Of a stretch of 64,000 bases of DNA, positions 42,646 through 51,807 are shown piece after piece. Under the pieces are notes generated by a model. The model was not told the origin of the DNA. It ran no database searches and saw only the letters and a program-made list of their open reading frames with translations. Location of the stretch: assembly GCF_028807635.1 (NCBI RefSeq), contig NZ_JARBAX010000001.1:1563001-1627000 (forward strand). Reading direction: 5' to 3'. Positions within the stretch are counted from its first letter, which is position 1. Each line of letters begins with the position of its first letter. This DNA is from Streptomyces spiramyceticus (lineage in GTDB: Bacteria; Actinomycetota; Actinomycetes; Streptomycetales; Streptomycetaceae). The position numbers and the translations under genes were made by a program.

Positions 42646-43917
42646 GTGAGCCCGACCAATCGCACCGTGGTCGTCACCGGTATCGGCGCAACAACCCCGC
42701 TGGGTGGCGACGCCGCATCGACCTGGGAAGGTCTGATGGCGGGACGATCCGGCGTCAAGCCCCTCGAGGGCGAGCGCTTCGCCGAACTGCCCGTCCGTAT
42801 CGCGGCCCTCGCGGCCGTCGACCCGGGCGACGTACTGCCCCGTCCGCTGGCCCGCAAGCTGGACCGCTCGGCGCAGTTCGCGCTGATCGCGGCCCGCGAG
42901 GCGTGGGCCGACGCCGGTTACATCGACAAGGCCGGCGAGGACGCCAAGATCCAGCCCGAGCGTCTGGGCGCGGTCATCGCATCCGGCATCGGCGGCGTCA
43001 CCACCCTGCTCGACCAGTACGACGTGCTGAAGGAGAAGGGCGTACGCCGCGTCTCCCCGCACACCGTGCCCATGCTCATGCCGAACGGCCCCTCCGCCAA
43101 CGTCGGCCTCGAGGTCAACGCCCAGGCGGGCGTGCACACCCCGGTCAGCGCCTGCGCGTCCGGTGCCGAGGCCATCGGTTACGCCGTCGAGATGATCCGT
43201 ACGGGCCGCGCCGATGTCGTGGTCGCCGGTGGCACGGAAGCGGCGATCCACCCGCTGCCGATCGCGGCCTTCGCCAACATGATGGCGATGTCCAAGAGCA
43301 ACGAAGAGCCGGAGAAGGCGTCGCGTCCGTACGACACCGGCCGTGACGGCTTCGTCCTCGGCGAGGGCGCGGGCGTCGTCGTCCTGGAGTCGGCCGAGCA
43401 CGCCGCCGCGCGTGGTGCGCGGGTGTACTGCGAGGTCGTGGGCCAGGGTCTGTCCGCGGACGCCCACCACATCGCGCAGCCCGAGCCGAGCGGCCGCGGA
43501 ATCGCCGCCGCGATGCAGAACCTGCTCGACGACACCGGGCTCAAGCCGACCGAGATCGTGCACCTCAACGCGCACGCCACGTCGACCCCGCAGGGCGACC
43601 TCGCCGAGGTGAAGGCGCTGCGCAAGGTCCTCGGCGACGACCTCGACCATGTGGCGATCTCGGCCACCAAGTCGATGACCGGTCACCTGCTGGGCGGCGC
43701 CGGCGGCATCGAGACCGTCGCGACGGTCCTGGCGCTGCACCACCGCATGGCCCCGCCGACCATCAACATCGACGAACTGGACGGGTTCATCGGCGAGGAC
43801 GGCGCGGACATCGTGCGCGACAAGCCGCGCAAGCTGCCCGAGGGTTCGATCGCCGCGATCAACAACTCGTTCGGCTTCGGCGGCCACAACGTCGTCCTGG
43901 CGTTCCGTTCCGTCTGA
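42646..43917 (+). CDS. fabF: Beta-ketoacyl-ACP synthase II
   Basis: 423 aa from a GTG. The catalytic residues are Cys170 in VSACASGAEA, His310 in LNAHATSTPQGD and His347 in SMTGHLLGGAG. It elongates acyl-ACP with malonyl-ACP. Last gene of the fab operon, 78 bp after acpP; a terminator follows the stop. Confidence 0.97.
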   Translation: MSPTNRTVVVTGIGATTPLGGDAASTWEGLMAGRSGVKPLEGERFAELPVRIAALAAVDPGDVLPRPLARKLDRSAQFALIAAREAWADAGYIDKAGEDAKIQPERLGAVIASGIGGVTTLLDQYDVLKEKGVRRVSPHTVPMLMPNGPSANVGLEVNAQAGVHTPVSACASGAEAIGYAVEMIRTGRADVVVAGGTEAAIHPLPIAAFANMMAMSKSNEEPEKASRPYDTGRDGFVLGEGAGVVVLESAEHAAARGARVYCEVVGQGLSADAHHIAQPEPSGRGIAAAMQNLLDDTGLKPTEIVHLNAHATSTPQGDLAEVKALRKVLGDDLDHVAISATKSMTGHLLGGAGGIETVATVLALHHRMAPPTINIDELDGFIGEDGADIVRDKPRKLPEGSIAAINNSFGFGGHNVVLAFRSV

Positions 43918-43931
43918 TCCGCATACGCCGA

Positions 43932-43964
43932 AAGGCCCTGCCGGGACACTCCCGGTGGGGCCTT
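43932..43964 (+). terminator. Terminator after fabF
   Basis: AAGGCCC and CCGGG pair with CCCGG and GGGCCTT, separated by a two-base internal loop and an ACACT loop, and the right arm ends in TT. It lies 15 bp beyond the fabF stop and could also serve the convergent DUF3145 gene. Confidence 0.8.
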
Positions 43965-43994
43965 CGTCGTACGTCGCGCTGGGGTGGCGGAGCG

Positions 43995-44489
43995 TCAGAC
44001 GACCTGGTGGAGCCAGCGGACCGGTGCGCCCTCGCCCGCGTACCGGAAGGGTTCGAGTTCGTCGTCCCACGGCTTGCCGAGCAGCTTGGAGATCTCGGCC
44101 TCCAGGTCGGTCTCGTCCCGCACCGAGCGGGCGAGCGCGGCGCGCAGCCGGTCCTCGGGGATCAGGATGTCGCCGTGCATGCCGGTGACGGCGTGGAAGA
44201 TGCCGAGTCCGGGAGTGGAGCTGTAGCGCTCGCCCTCAGCCGTCGGGCACGGCTCTGCCGTGACTTCGAAGCGCAGCAGATGCCAGCCGCGCAGCGCGGA
44301 GGCGAGCTGTGATGCGGTGCCTGGCTGTGCCTGCCAGGAGAACTCGGCTCTCCAGGTTCCGGGCGAGGCCGGCTGCCTGATCCAGTCGAGGTTGACCCGC
44401 ACACCGAGTACGCCCGCTACTGCCCATTCGACGTGCGGACACAGCGCGCGCGGTGCGGAGTGAACGTACAGAACTCCACGTGTCGTCAC
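43995..44489 (-). CDS. DUF3145 family protein
   Basis: 164 aa from GTG 44489 with GGAGG upstream. MTTRGVLYVHSAPRALCPHVEWAVAGVLG and the following SWQAQPGTASQLASALRGWHLLRFEVTAEP match the DUF3145 family; it is often adjacent to the fab locus in Streptomyces to my recollection. Function unknown. Convergent with fabF. Confidence 0.9.
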   Translation of the reverse strand: MTTRGVLYVHSAPRALCPHVEWAVAGVLGVRVNLDWIRQPASPGTWRAEFSWQAQPGTASQLASALRGWHLLRFEVTAEPCPTAEGERYSSTPGLGIFHAVTGMHGDILIPEDRLRAALARSVRDETDLEAEISKLLGKPWDDELEPFRYAGEGAPVRWLHQVV

Positions 44490-44832
44490 CGGGACCTCCA
44501 GTGTGGGACGAGGTTCGCCTTCCCCAGCGGCCTCGCGTCCGTACCGGTCGCGGTGAGGACAGCACCAGACATCCTGCCCCAATGGCCACATTCGGGCCGG
44601 CTCCCGAGGTTGTCAACAGTAAACAGCATCGGGAGTTAATCTCCTGAAAAGGGACAGTATGTGACGTGATGTAATTTACCGGACCGATCGGCGTGGTGCC
44701 TCTGGTTCGACGGGGGAAAAGCTACCGTGCGGCGGCGTCCGACGGGTGACGTACTGTCGGTCCGAGGGGCCTGAAATTCATAGCTTTCACTCGCCAGGAC
44801 GCCATGTAAGACGCCATGGAGGGGAACACGGG
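44490..44832. promoter_or_regulatory. Divergent upstream region of DUF3145 and SGNH gene
   Basis: 343 bp with no gene. The centre (about 44612-44680) is AT-richer than anything nearby, with GGAGTTAATCTCC and GTGATGTAATTTACC, which are promising promoter or operator sequences. GACGCCATG occurs twice at 44797-44820 just before the lipoprotein start. Confidence 0.45.
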
Positions 44833-45747
44833 ATGCGGGACAGCCATCTCAGCCGCCGGTCGCGCGCCGCCGTCGCCACTGCGACGGCGGCGCTTCTTGT
44901 ACCGCTCGGCGTGCTCGCGGGCTGCGACTCGGGGGACCCGTCCGGCAACGGCGGTTCGTCGGCGGATCAGCGGCCGTCCCCGAGGCCGACGCCGCCCTGG
45001 GACCGCAGTCCGGAGTCCATCGCCGCTGTTGGGGACTCCATCACGCGCGGTTTCGACGCGTGCACGGTACTCGCGGACTGCCCCGAGGTGTCCTGGGCGA
45101 CAGGCACCGACAAAGAGGTGCGCAGCGTGGCGTGGCGCCTTCTCGGCGGGACGGCGGCGGCCGGGCGCAGCTGGAACCACGCGAAGTCCGGGGCGCGGAT
45201 CGCCGATCTGCCGGAGCAGATGACGCAGGCCGTTGCACAGAAACCGGAGTTGGTGACCGTCATGGTGGGCGCGAATGACGCCTGCCGGGACAGCGTGTCG
45301 CACATGACATCGGTGGCTGACTTCCGGACATATTTCGAGACGTCGTTGAAGAAGCTGCGCAGCGAGCTGCCGAAGTCGCAGGTGTACGTGTCGAGCGTGC
45401 CGGATCTGAAGCGGCTCTGGTCCGAGGGGCGCGGGAACGCGCTGGGCAAGCAGATCTGGAAGCTGGGGATCTGCCAGTCGATGCTGGGCGACGCGGACGC
45501 CATGGACACGGCGGCGGTGACACGGCGCGACTCGGTGCAGGAGCGGGTCGTCGCGTACAACAAGGTGCTCAAGGACGTGTGTGCCAAGGACGCCCGCTGC
45601 CGGTACGACGGCGGGGCGGTCTTCGACTACCGGTTCTCCGGTGAGCAGTTGAGCCACTGGGACTGGTTCCACCCGAGCAAGAACGGGCAGGAGCGGCTCG
45701 CGGAGATCGCGTACCGGAACATCACGGCGAAAGAGCCTCCGGAATAA
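44833..45747 (+). CDS. SGNH/GDSL-family lipoprotein
   Basis: 304 aa from ATG 44833, preceded by GAGGGGAA. Lipobox LAGC gives Cys31; a short Pro/Ser linker follows. The hydrolase fold starts at AVGDSITRGFD (Ser69), block III is MVGANDA, and the catalytic Asp-His pair is in HWDWFHPSKNG. The length and order fit extracellular SGNH esterases. Substrate unknown, possibly an envelope ester. Convergent with the GH3 gene. Confidence 0.9.
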   Translation: MRDSHLSRRSRAAVATATAALLVPLGVLAGCDSGDPSGNGGSSADQRPSPRPTPPWDRSPESIAAVGDSITRGFDACTVLADCPEVSWATGTDKEVRSVAWRLLGGTAAAGRSWNHAKSGARIADLPEQMTQAVAQKPELVTVMVGANDACRDSVSHMTSVADFRTYFETSLKKLRSELPKSQVYVSSVPDLKRLWSEGRGNALGKQIWKLGICQSMLGDADAMDTAAVTRRDSVQERVVAYNKVLKDVCAKDARCRYDGGAVFDYRFSGEQLSHWDWFHPSKNGQERLAEIAYRNITAKEPPE

Positions 45748-45870
45748 GCACTATTGAAGTGCCTAGCACGGGCCTCGCCATGGCTCAGGTGATGGCCCAG
45801 CCCGGGGGCAGGCCCCTGAGCAGGGACGGACACGCCGAGGGCAGACACTCCGCAGCGACAGACACTCCGG

Positions 45871-45895
45871 GGGCGGGCAGGGAAAATGCCCGCCC
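45871..45895. terminator. Terminator between SGNH and GH3 genes
   Basis: GGGCGGGCA at 45871-45879 pairs with TGCCCGCCC at 45887-45895 around a GGGAAAA loop. It lies in the convergent gap, 15 bp before the stop of the GH3 gene, and can serve both genes. Confidence 0.75.
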
Positions 45896-45909
45896 TCCCT
45901 CGGCCTGTC

Positions 45910-48390
45910 TCAGGCCTGGACGTCCAGGGTGGCGCCCAGGCGGCTGTCGGCGATGGAGCGGCCGGCCCGGACCTCGTACGAACCGGGGACGAGAGACCAG
46001 GAGTTGTCCTGCTCGTCCCAGATCTCAAAGGCGCGACGCGGAATCGTGATCTCCACTTCCGCCGATTCGCCGGGGCCGGCCTCCACGCCGGCGAAGCCCG
46101 CCAGCCACCGCACCGGCCGTTCGGCCGAGTCCGACTGCGGGGCCACGTACACCTGGACGACCTCCCGGCCGGTGCGTGAACCGGTGTTGCGTACGCGGAC
46201 CTTGGCCGCCGCAGGGGTCACCTCCAGGGACTCGTACTCCCAAGTGGTGTAGCCGAGGCCGTGGCCGAAGGCGTACGCAGGGGTTGCGCCCGCCTTGTCC
46301 CAGGCGCGGTAGCCGATGAAGAGCCCCTCGGCGTAGTGCAGTTCGCCGTCTTGCGGCGCTACGTCCGTCACCGGTACGTCGGCGAAGGAGACCGGCCAGG
46401 TGGTCGGCAGCCGGCCCCCCGGCTCCTCGGCGCCGAGCAGCACATCGGCCAGCGCCGCGCCGCCCTCCTGCCCCGGGAACCAGCCGAGCAGCACCGCGGC
46501 CACGTCGTCGCGCCAGGGCATCTCCACCGGGGAGCCGGAGTTGACGATCACGACGGTGTTCGGGTTGACGGCGGCGACCGCGCGGACCAGGTCGTCCTGA
46601 CGGCCGGGGAGGCGCAGGTCGGTGCGGTCGAAGCCCTCGGATTCGACGCTTTCCGTGGTGGCGACCACGACGACGGCGGTGTCGGCGTCGCGGGCGGCCT
46701 CGACGGCTTCGGCGATCAGTTCGTCGGCGTCGCGCTGCGGCGCTCCGTGCAGGAACGAGAACATGACCGCCGGGAGCGGGGCGGCGTCTGCCTTGTCGAC
46801 GGCGTGTACGAGGGAGACCTCGACCGGCTCGCCCTCGGTGAGGCGGGCGCGGCCGCGCTCGGCCGGGGCGCCGAAGAACGCCTCGAAGGGGTCGGACGCG
46901 TCCGACATCGGCTGGACACCGTCGTAGAGAACCTCGCCGCCGACGGTCAGGGTGAACGCGCCGATGCCGCGGGTGCCGAAGGCGTGCTCGCCGCTCTCGC
47001 GCGGGGTGAAGGTGCCCTTGACCTCGACGGTGCGGAGCGTCTCGTGGGTGACGCCGTCGGGCAGGTCGTTGCCGATCCACTGGACCTGGCCGCCGGGGAG
47101 GGAGCGGCTGCCGATGACGTGGCCCGTGGCGTCGCGGCAGACGGCCCGGAGCTCGAAGCCCTTGTCGGCGGGGCCGAGTTCGTCGCTGGGGTCGGCCCCG
47201 ACGGCGTACGTCAGCGTGCCGGCGGGCAGTGCGGCGGCGAGGCCGTCGAGCGGGGCGACGACGCGCTCGGGGAAGACGGTGGCGGAGCCTCCGCCGAGGA
47301 CGCGGGCGTCGCGGGCGGAGGCGCCGACGAGCGCGAGCTTGCGGATCTTCGAGGCGTCGATGGGGAGTACCGGCCGGCCGTCGCGTACCTGGTTGCGTAC
47401 GAGGACGAAGGCGCGGCGGGCCACCTCGCGGGCCAGCGCATGGCCGTCGACGGTCTCCGGCAGCTCGCTCACCACGGCGGGAGCGCCTTCGAGGAGGCCG
47501 ACGCGGGCGGCGAGCCGCAGGACGTTGCGTACGGCTTCGTCGAGCACGGCCTCGTCGACCTCGCCCGCGCGGACGGCCCCGGCGAGCGCCTCGCCGTAGA
47601 CGGTGACGGGGCCGGGCATGGCGACGTCGAGGCCGCCTTCGATGTCGCCCCGGGTGGAGCGGGCGGCCATCCAGTCGGACACGATGTAGCCGTCGAAGCC
47701 CCATTCGCCGCGCAGCACCTCGTTCTGGAGGTAGCGGTGCTCGGTCATGGTGACGCCGTTGACCTGGTTGTACGCCGCCATGATGCCCCAAGGGTGGGCG
47801 TTCTTGACGATGGCTTCGAAGGGGGCGAGGTACAGCTCGCGCAGGGGGCGCGGCGTAATGATGTTGTCGACCGTGAAGCGGTCGGTCTCGGCGTCGTTGG
47901 CGACGAAGTGCTTGACGGTGGTGCCGACTCCGCCGTCCTGGACGCCCCGGACATAACCGGTGCCGATCTCTCCCGTCAGGAACGGGTCCTCGGAGTAGCA
48001 CTCGAAGTGGCGGCCGCCGAGCGGTGAGCGGTGCAGGTTCACGGTCGGGGCGAGGAGGACGTGCACGTCCTTGCGGCGGGCCTCCTGTGCGAGGAGACGA
48101 CCGGCGCGGCGGGCGAGCTCCGGGTCCCAGGTGGCGGCGAGTGCGGTCGGGGACGGGAGTGCGACGGACGGGTCGTCGGCGGTCCAGCGGACGCCGCGGA
48201 CGCCGACCGGGCCGTCGGACATGACGAGGGACTTCAGGCCGATCTCGGGGAGCGCGGGGAGCGACCACATGTCCTGGCCGCCCAGGAGGCGGGCCTTGGC
48301 GTCGAGACCGAGCTTGCCGAGTGCCGCCTCGACTGCCGCGTTACGGGCCTGCTCGCCTTGTGCGTCCTGGGTGGTGGGCTGGACTGCCAC
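45910..48390 (-). CDS. GH3 beta-glucosidase
   Basis: 826 aa, ATG start. The (beta/alpha)8 domain is at about 30-300, with KHFVANDAETDRF and the nucleophile Asp239 in GYIVSDWMA. The beta-sandwich (about 330-680) contains a PA14-like insertion (about 410-540), and a fibronectin-III-like domain closes the protein (RNTGSRTGREVVQVYV). This is the GH3 glucosidase layout of many actinobacteria. No signal peptide, so it probably acts on imported oligosaccharides. Divergent from the TetR gene, which may regulate it. Confidence 0.94.
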   Translation of the reverse strand: MAVQPTTQDAQGEQARNAAVEAALGKLGLDAKARLLGGQDMWSLPALPEIGLKSLVMSDGPVGVRGVRWTADDPSVALPSPTALAATWDPELARRAGRLLAQEARRKDVHVLLAPTVNLHRSPLGGRHFECYSEDPFLTGEIGTGYVRGVQDGGVGTTVKHFVANDAETDRFTVDNIITPRPLRELYLAPFEAIVKNAHPWGIMAAYNQVNGVTMTEHRYLQNEVLRGEWGFDGYIVSDWMAARSTRGDIEGGLDVAMPGPVTVYGEALAGAVRAGEVDEAVLDEAVRNVLRLAARVGLLEGAPAVVSELPETVDGHALAREVARRAFVLVRNQVRDGRPVLPIDASKIRKLALVGASARDARVLGGGSATVFPERVVAPLDGLAAALPAGTLTYAVGADPSDELGPADKGFELRAVCRDATGHVIGSRSLPGGQVQWIGNDLPDGVTHETLRTVEVKGTFTPRESGEHAFGTRGIGAFTLTVGGEVLYDGVQPMSDASDPFEAFFGAPAERGRARLTEGEPVEVSLVHAVDKADAAPLPAVMFSFLHGAPQRDADELIAEAVEAARDADTAVVVVATTESVESEGFDRTDLRLPGRQDDLVRAVAAVNPNTVVIVNSGSPVEMPWRDDVAAVLLGWFPGQEGGAALADVLLGAEEPGGRLPTTWPVSFADVPVTDVAPQDGELHYAEGLFIGYRAWDKAGATPAYAFGHGLGYTTWEYESLEVTPAAAKVRVRNTGSRTGREVVQVYVAPQSDSAERPVRWLAGFAGVEAGPGESAEVEITIPRRAFEIWDEQDNSWSLVPGSYEVRAGRSIADSRLGATLDVQA

Positions 48391-48535
48391 GGGCCGTACC
48401 TCCTCGTTGAGTCGTGCTGGTTCCTTTTCATCGTCACTCGTTTACCTGTAGAACGGTAGGCTTTGTTATCTACTCGTAATTATTGACGATGGCGTACCGT
48501 CCTGCCAGCACGTACGAGGGGAAGGAACCAGGACC
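48391..48535. promoter_or_regulatory. Divergent region between GH3 and TetR genes
   Basis: 145 bp with the AT-rich stretch GTTATCTACTCGTAATTATT (about 48465-48484). Promoters for both genes must lie here, and a TetR operator is expected. ACCTGTAGAACGGTAGG at about 48446-48462 has weak dyad symmetry, but I cannot assign it with confidence. Confidence 0.4.
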
Positions 48536-49111
48536 ATGGCCAGGGCCAGGAGCGAGGAGCGGCGGGCGGAGATTCTGCGCGCGGCCCTCGAAGTGATCGC
48601 CGAACGCGGCTACCGGGGTGCGTCGCTGAGCGCGGTCGCCGAGCGCGTCGGCCTGACCCAGCAGGGGCTGCTTCATTACTTCCCCACCAAGGACGCGTTG
48701 CTCGTCGCCGTCCTGGAGGAGCGCGACCAGTGGGACACGGGGGGCGCGGGGCGCAGCTCCGAGGCCTGGCGGCTGGACCTGCTCGACCCGCTCGTCGAGT
48801 ACAACGCGATGCGGCCCGGTGTCGTACAGACCTTCTCGGCCCTCCTCGGCGAGAGCGTCACCGAGGAACACCCGGCCCGGGAGTTCTTCACCCACCGCTA
48901 TGCGCAGGTGCGCCAGGGCATGGCGGCCGCGCTGCGCGGGGAGTACGGCGAGCGGCTGCCGGGCGGGCTGACGCCGGAACAGGCGGCGCCGCTGGTGGTG
49001 GCGGTCATGGACGGGCTTCAGTACCAGTGGCTGCTCGACCCGGGGTCGGTCGACATGCCGGCTGCCTTCCGTGACTTCCTCTCCCTCCTGCAACGCGAGC
49101 CCGCCCCGTAG
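48536..49111 (+). CDS. TetR-family regulator
   Basis: 191 aa, ATG preceded by AAGGAACC. ERRAEILRAALEVIAERGYRGASLSAVAERVGLTQQGLLHYFPTKDALLVAVL is a standard TetR helix-turn-helix; the ligand domain follows (about 60-190) and matches the group with a HYTQVRQGM-like core. It likely represses the divergent GH3 gene and itself until a sugar is present (context inference). Confidence 0.92.
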   Translation: MARARSEERRAEILRAALEVIAERGYRGASLSAVAERVGLTQQGLLHYFPTKDALLVAVLEERDQWDTGGAGRSSEAWRLDLLDPLVEYNAMRPGVVQTFSALLGESVTEEHPAREFFTHRYAQVRQGMAAALRGEYGERLPGGLTPEQAAPLVVAVMDGLQYQWLLDPGSVDMPAAFRDFLSLLQREPAP

Positions 49112-49164
49112 CGCAAGTCACTGGCGTACCGCGATACTTCCGCCACCCGACGGAAGGATCACCT

Positions 49165-50433
49165 GTGTCCCCGATACGTCCCGGGCGCCGCGCACTTGGC
49201 GTCGCCCTTCTCGCTCTCGTGCCACTTCTCGCGACGTCGCTGCCCGCGACGGCGGCGGAGCCGACGTCTCCCGCAACGGTCGAGGAGCAGCGGCTGGACC
49301 GGGCCGTGCCGCAGGAGATTCTGCGGCGGAGCGGATTCGACGCGGTGGCGCCCGACTTCGGGCAGGCGCTGCGTGGGGCACGGTCGTACGAGGCGGCCGA
49401 GCGGGCCGTCGTGCGACACGGGTCGCGGCTGTGGCAGCGGTCGGTGGACCGGGCGCAGGGGCGGGGCCCGGCGGGCGGTGACCTCAGCAGGGACGACGAC
49501 CGGCCGCTGTACTGGGCACGGCTGGGGATGACGCGGGAACTGCGGCAGTGGCAGGCGTCGTTCGGGCTGCCGGACGCGGAGCGCGCGAAGCTGCTGGACC
49601 GTCTCGAACGGTCGTCGCGCGGCCAGGACGCGATCCGCTTCCCGGCGGGGAAGGGCTTCAAGGGCGTGAAGCGCATCCTGATGACGGGCTTCGACCCGTT
49701 CACGCTCGACCGGGACGTCCGCATCAGCAACCCGTCGGGCGCGACGGCGCTCGCCCTGGACGGCACGGTCATCCGTACCGCCGACGGCCGCCTCGCCCGC
49801 ATCGAGACCGCCGTCTTCCCGGTCCGCTGGCAGGACTTCGCCGACGGTACGGTCGAACGCACGCTGCGGAGCGAGCTTCCGCGCGTCGACGCGTTCACCA
49901 CGGTCAGCCAGGGGCGGGTGGGGCGGATCGACATCGAGCGCACCAACGGGGCGTGGCGCGGCGGCTTCCCGGACAACGAGAACATCTCGCGCACGGAGAC
50001 CGTGCCGGTCGCCGATCCCGCGTCGCAGCCCCAGTGGACGTCGACCACGCTCCCGTACAAGGAGATCGTGGCCGCCGAGACCGGTCGCTTCCCGGTGTAC
50101 GACAACACGTCGGTGACGGAGATCCCGGCGGGCGAAACCACGCCCGTGGTGCGCCCGCAGGGCCCGACCCCCGGCTCGTCGGCACGCGCCGGGGGCGGCG
50201 GCAACTACCTCTCCAACGAGATCGCCTACCGCGCGACGCTGCTGCGGGACCGGCTCGGGCTGGACGAGCTGCCGGGCGGACATGTGCACACACCGGTGCT
50301 GGAGTTCGGTGCGGGGAATACGTCGGAGATCACGGACCCCGCGTTCGTACGGAACCGGCTGGACATCATTGCGCAGGTGCGGGCGATCATCGGCGTGGCG
50401 GCGGGCAAGCTCAGCGGGCGAATCCGAGGGTGA
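49165..50433 (+). CDS. Secreted pyroglutamyl-peptidase-like protein, Cys replaced by Ser
   Basis: 422 aa from GTG 49165 with GGAAGGA upstream. A signal peptide (LGVALLALVPLLATSLPATAA) is followed by about 130 residues without a clear fold, and then the C15-like core: ILMTGFDPFTLDRDVRISNPSG, the glutamate region GRIDIERTNGAW (Glu258) and the histidine region GGHVHTPVLEF (373-375). The position of the catalytic cysteine, normally in a CNxxxY-like motif, is Ser350 (GNYLSNEIAYR). Therefore the activity is uncertain: a serine variant or an inactive binding protein. It overlaps the convergent LysE gene by 23 bp. Confidence 0.8.
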   Translation: MSPIRPGRRALGVALLALVPLLATSLPATAAEPTSPATVEEQRLDRAVPQEILRRSGFDAVAPDFGQALRGARSYEAAERAVVRHGSRLWQRSVDRAQGRGPAGGDLSRDDDRPLYWARLGMTRELRQWQASFGLPDAERAKLLDRLERSSRGQDAIRFPAGKGFKGVKRILMTGFDPFTLDRDVRISNPSGATALALDGTVIRTADGRLARIETAVFPVRWQDFADGTVERTLRSELPRVDAFTTVSQGRVGRIDIERTNGAWRGGFPDNENISRTETVPVADPASQPQWTSTTLPYKEIVAAETGRFPVYDNTSVTEIPAGETTPVVRPQGPTPGSSARAGGGGNYLSNEIAYRATLLRDRLGLDELPGGHVHTPVLEFGAGNTSEITDPAFVRNRLDIIAQVRAIIGVAAGKLSGRIRG

Positions 50434-51019
50434 CGCCGAGCCCGACCAGCACCGAGCCGATGGCACGGTTGAGGGCCTTCTGGCGGCGCAGCATGGCGGC
50501 CCGCAGCCGGGAGTCGGAGAAGAAGAGCGCGATCGCACCGAACCAGCCGAGGTGGGCGGCCGACATGAACAGGCCGTAGCCCGCCTGCTGCCACATAGGG
50601 GTTCCGGGCCCGACCACCTGAGTGAAGGTCGAAACGACGAAGAGGGTCGTCTTCGGATTGAGCACATTGGTGAGGAACCCGGAACGCAGAGCGCCGACCG
50701 GTCCCAGCGCCGGCTTCGACGACAGGTCGACGGTGAGGTCGGCGCGGGCGACGAAGGTCCGGACCCCGATGCAGACGAGATAGGCCGCACCCGCCAGCTT
50801 GATCGCGGTGAAGAGCTCGGTCGACGAGGCGATCAGCAGTCCGACGCCGAGCATCGTGTACGTGACGTGGACGAGGACGCCCGCGGCGACTCCGGCGGCG
50901 GCGAACAGGCCGGTCGTACGCCCGTAGAGGCAGCTGTTACGGACGACCATCGCGAAGTCGGCGCCCGGGCTGATGACTGCGAGGAGGGTGATGACGGCTA
51001 CGGCTATCACTTCGGTCAT
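50411..51019 (-). CDS. LysE/RhtB-family exporter
   Basis: 202 aa from ATG 51019; six helices. Typical features: TLLAVISPGADFAMVVRNSCLYGRTTGL at the N-terminus, VYTMLGVGLLIASS-like text, LAGAAYLVCIGVRTF, and GFLTNVLNPKTTLFVVSTF in the middle. Exports amino acids or homoserine-like compounds by family. Divergent from the nitrilase-like gene. Confidence 0.9.
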   Translation of the reverse strand: MTEVIAVAVITLLAVISPGADFAMVVRNSCLYGRTTGLFAAAGVAAGVLVHVTYTMLGVGLLIASSTELFTAIKLAGAAYLVCIGVRTFVARADLTVDLSSKPALGPVGALRSGFLTNVLNPKTTLFVVSTFTQVVGPGTPMWQQAGYGLFMSAAHLGWFGAIALFFSDSRLRAAMLRRQKALNRAIGSVLVGLGVTLGFAR

Positions 51020-51078
51020 GGCCCCGATGCTCACGCCCCGGCGTCCGGCGATCAACCGCTTTCCGGATACTGGTCCGC

Positions 51079-51807
51079 ATGATCGTCGCAGCGGCACAGT
51101 TCACGTCCGAGCCCGGTTCCGTCGAGGCCAACGCGCGGCGGATGGCGGCGGATGTCCGGGAGGCGGCCGGACGCGGAGCCCGGATCACGGTCTTCCCGGA
51201 ACTGGCGCTGACGGGCTACGAGCTGGAGTTGCTCACGAAGGACCCGTCGCTGCTGGTCACCCCGGAGGACCCGCGCCTGGAACCGATCAGGGCGGCCTGC
51301 CGCGAGACGTCCACGGCGGCGGTGGTGAACTGCGCGGCGCCGACGCACGGTGCCGCGCTCCCCGCCATCACGTCCTTCGTCTTCGGCCAGGACGGCGCAC
51401 TGCTCACGCGCTACGACAAGCAGCACCTGTACGAAGCAGAGAGCGAGGTCTTCTCACCGGGCACGGGCGACGGACGCTTCGAGCTGGACGGCGTACGTTT
51501 CGCCCTCGCGACATGCTTCGACAACCACTTCCCGGAGCTCGCGAAACGGGCGGCGGCCGACAAGTGCGAGATCTACCTGGCGAGTTCGCTCTACTGGAAG
51601 GGCAACGGCGAGCGGGAGCGCACCGCCGTCTACCCCTCGCTGGCGAAGGACCACGGCCTGTACGTCGCCCTGGCCAACCACGTGGGCCGGTCCGGCCCGT
51701 ACGTCGGCTGCGGTCTGAGCGCGGTGTGGGCCCCGGACGGCACGACGACGGCGGAGGCCGCGACGGACCGCCCGGGCCTGGCCCTGGCGGACGTACTTAC
51801 GCGGTAA
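51079..51807 (+). CDS. Carbon-nitrogen hydrolase (nitrilase family)
   Basis: 242 aa. The catalytic triad is complete: Glu41 in FPELALTGYE, Lys114 in RYDKQHLYEAE and Cys146 in ATCFDNHFPE. The alpha-beta-beta-alpha sandwich and the length fit the amidase/omega-amidase branch. Substrate unknown. It overlaps the convergent EI24 gene by 11 bp. Confidence 0.9.
   Translation: MIVAAAQFTSEPGSVEANARRMAADVREAAGRGARITVFPELALTGYELELLTKDPSLLVTPEDPRLEPIRAACRETSTAAVVNCAAPTHGAALPAITSFVFGQDGALLTRYDKQHLYEAESEVFSPGTGDGRFELDGVRFALATCFDNHFPELAKRAAADKCEIYLASSLYWKGNGERERTAVYPSLAKDHGLYVALANHVGRSGPYVGCGLSAVWAPDGTTTAEAATDRPGLALADVLTR

Noticed and set aside
46261..48027. Plus-strand open frame of about 590 codons over the GH3 gene
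   Set aside because: Antisense shadow with biased composition; the GH3 catalytic motifs are on the other strand.
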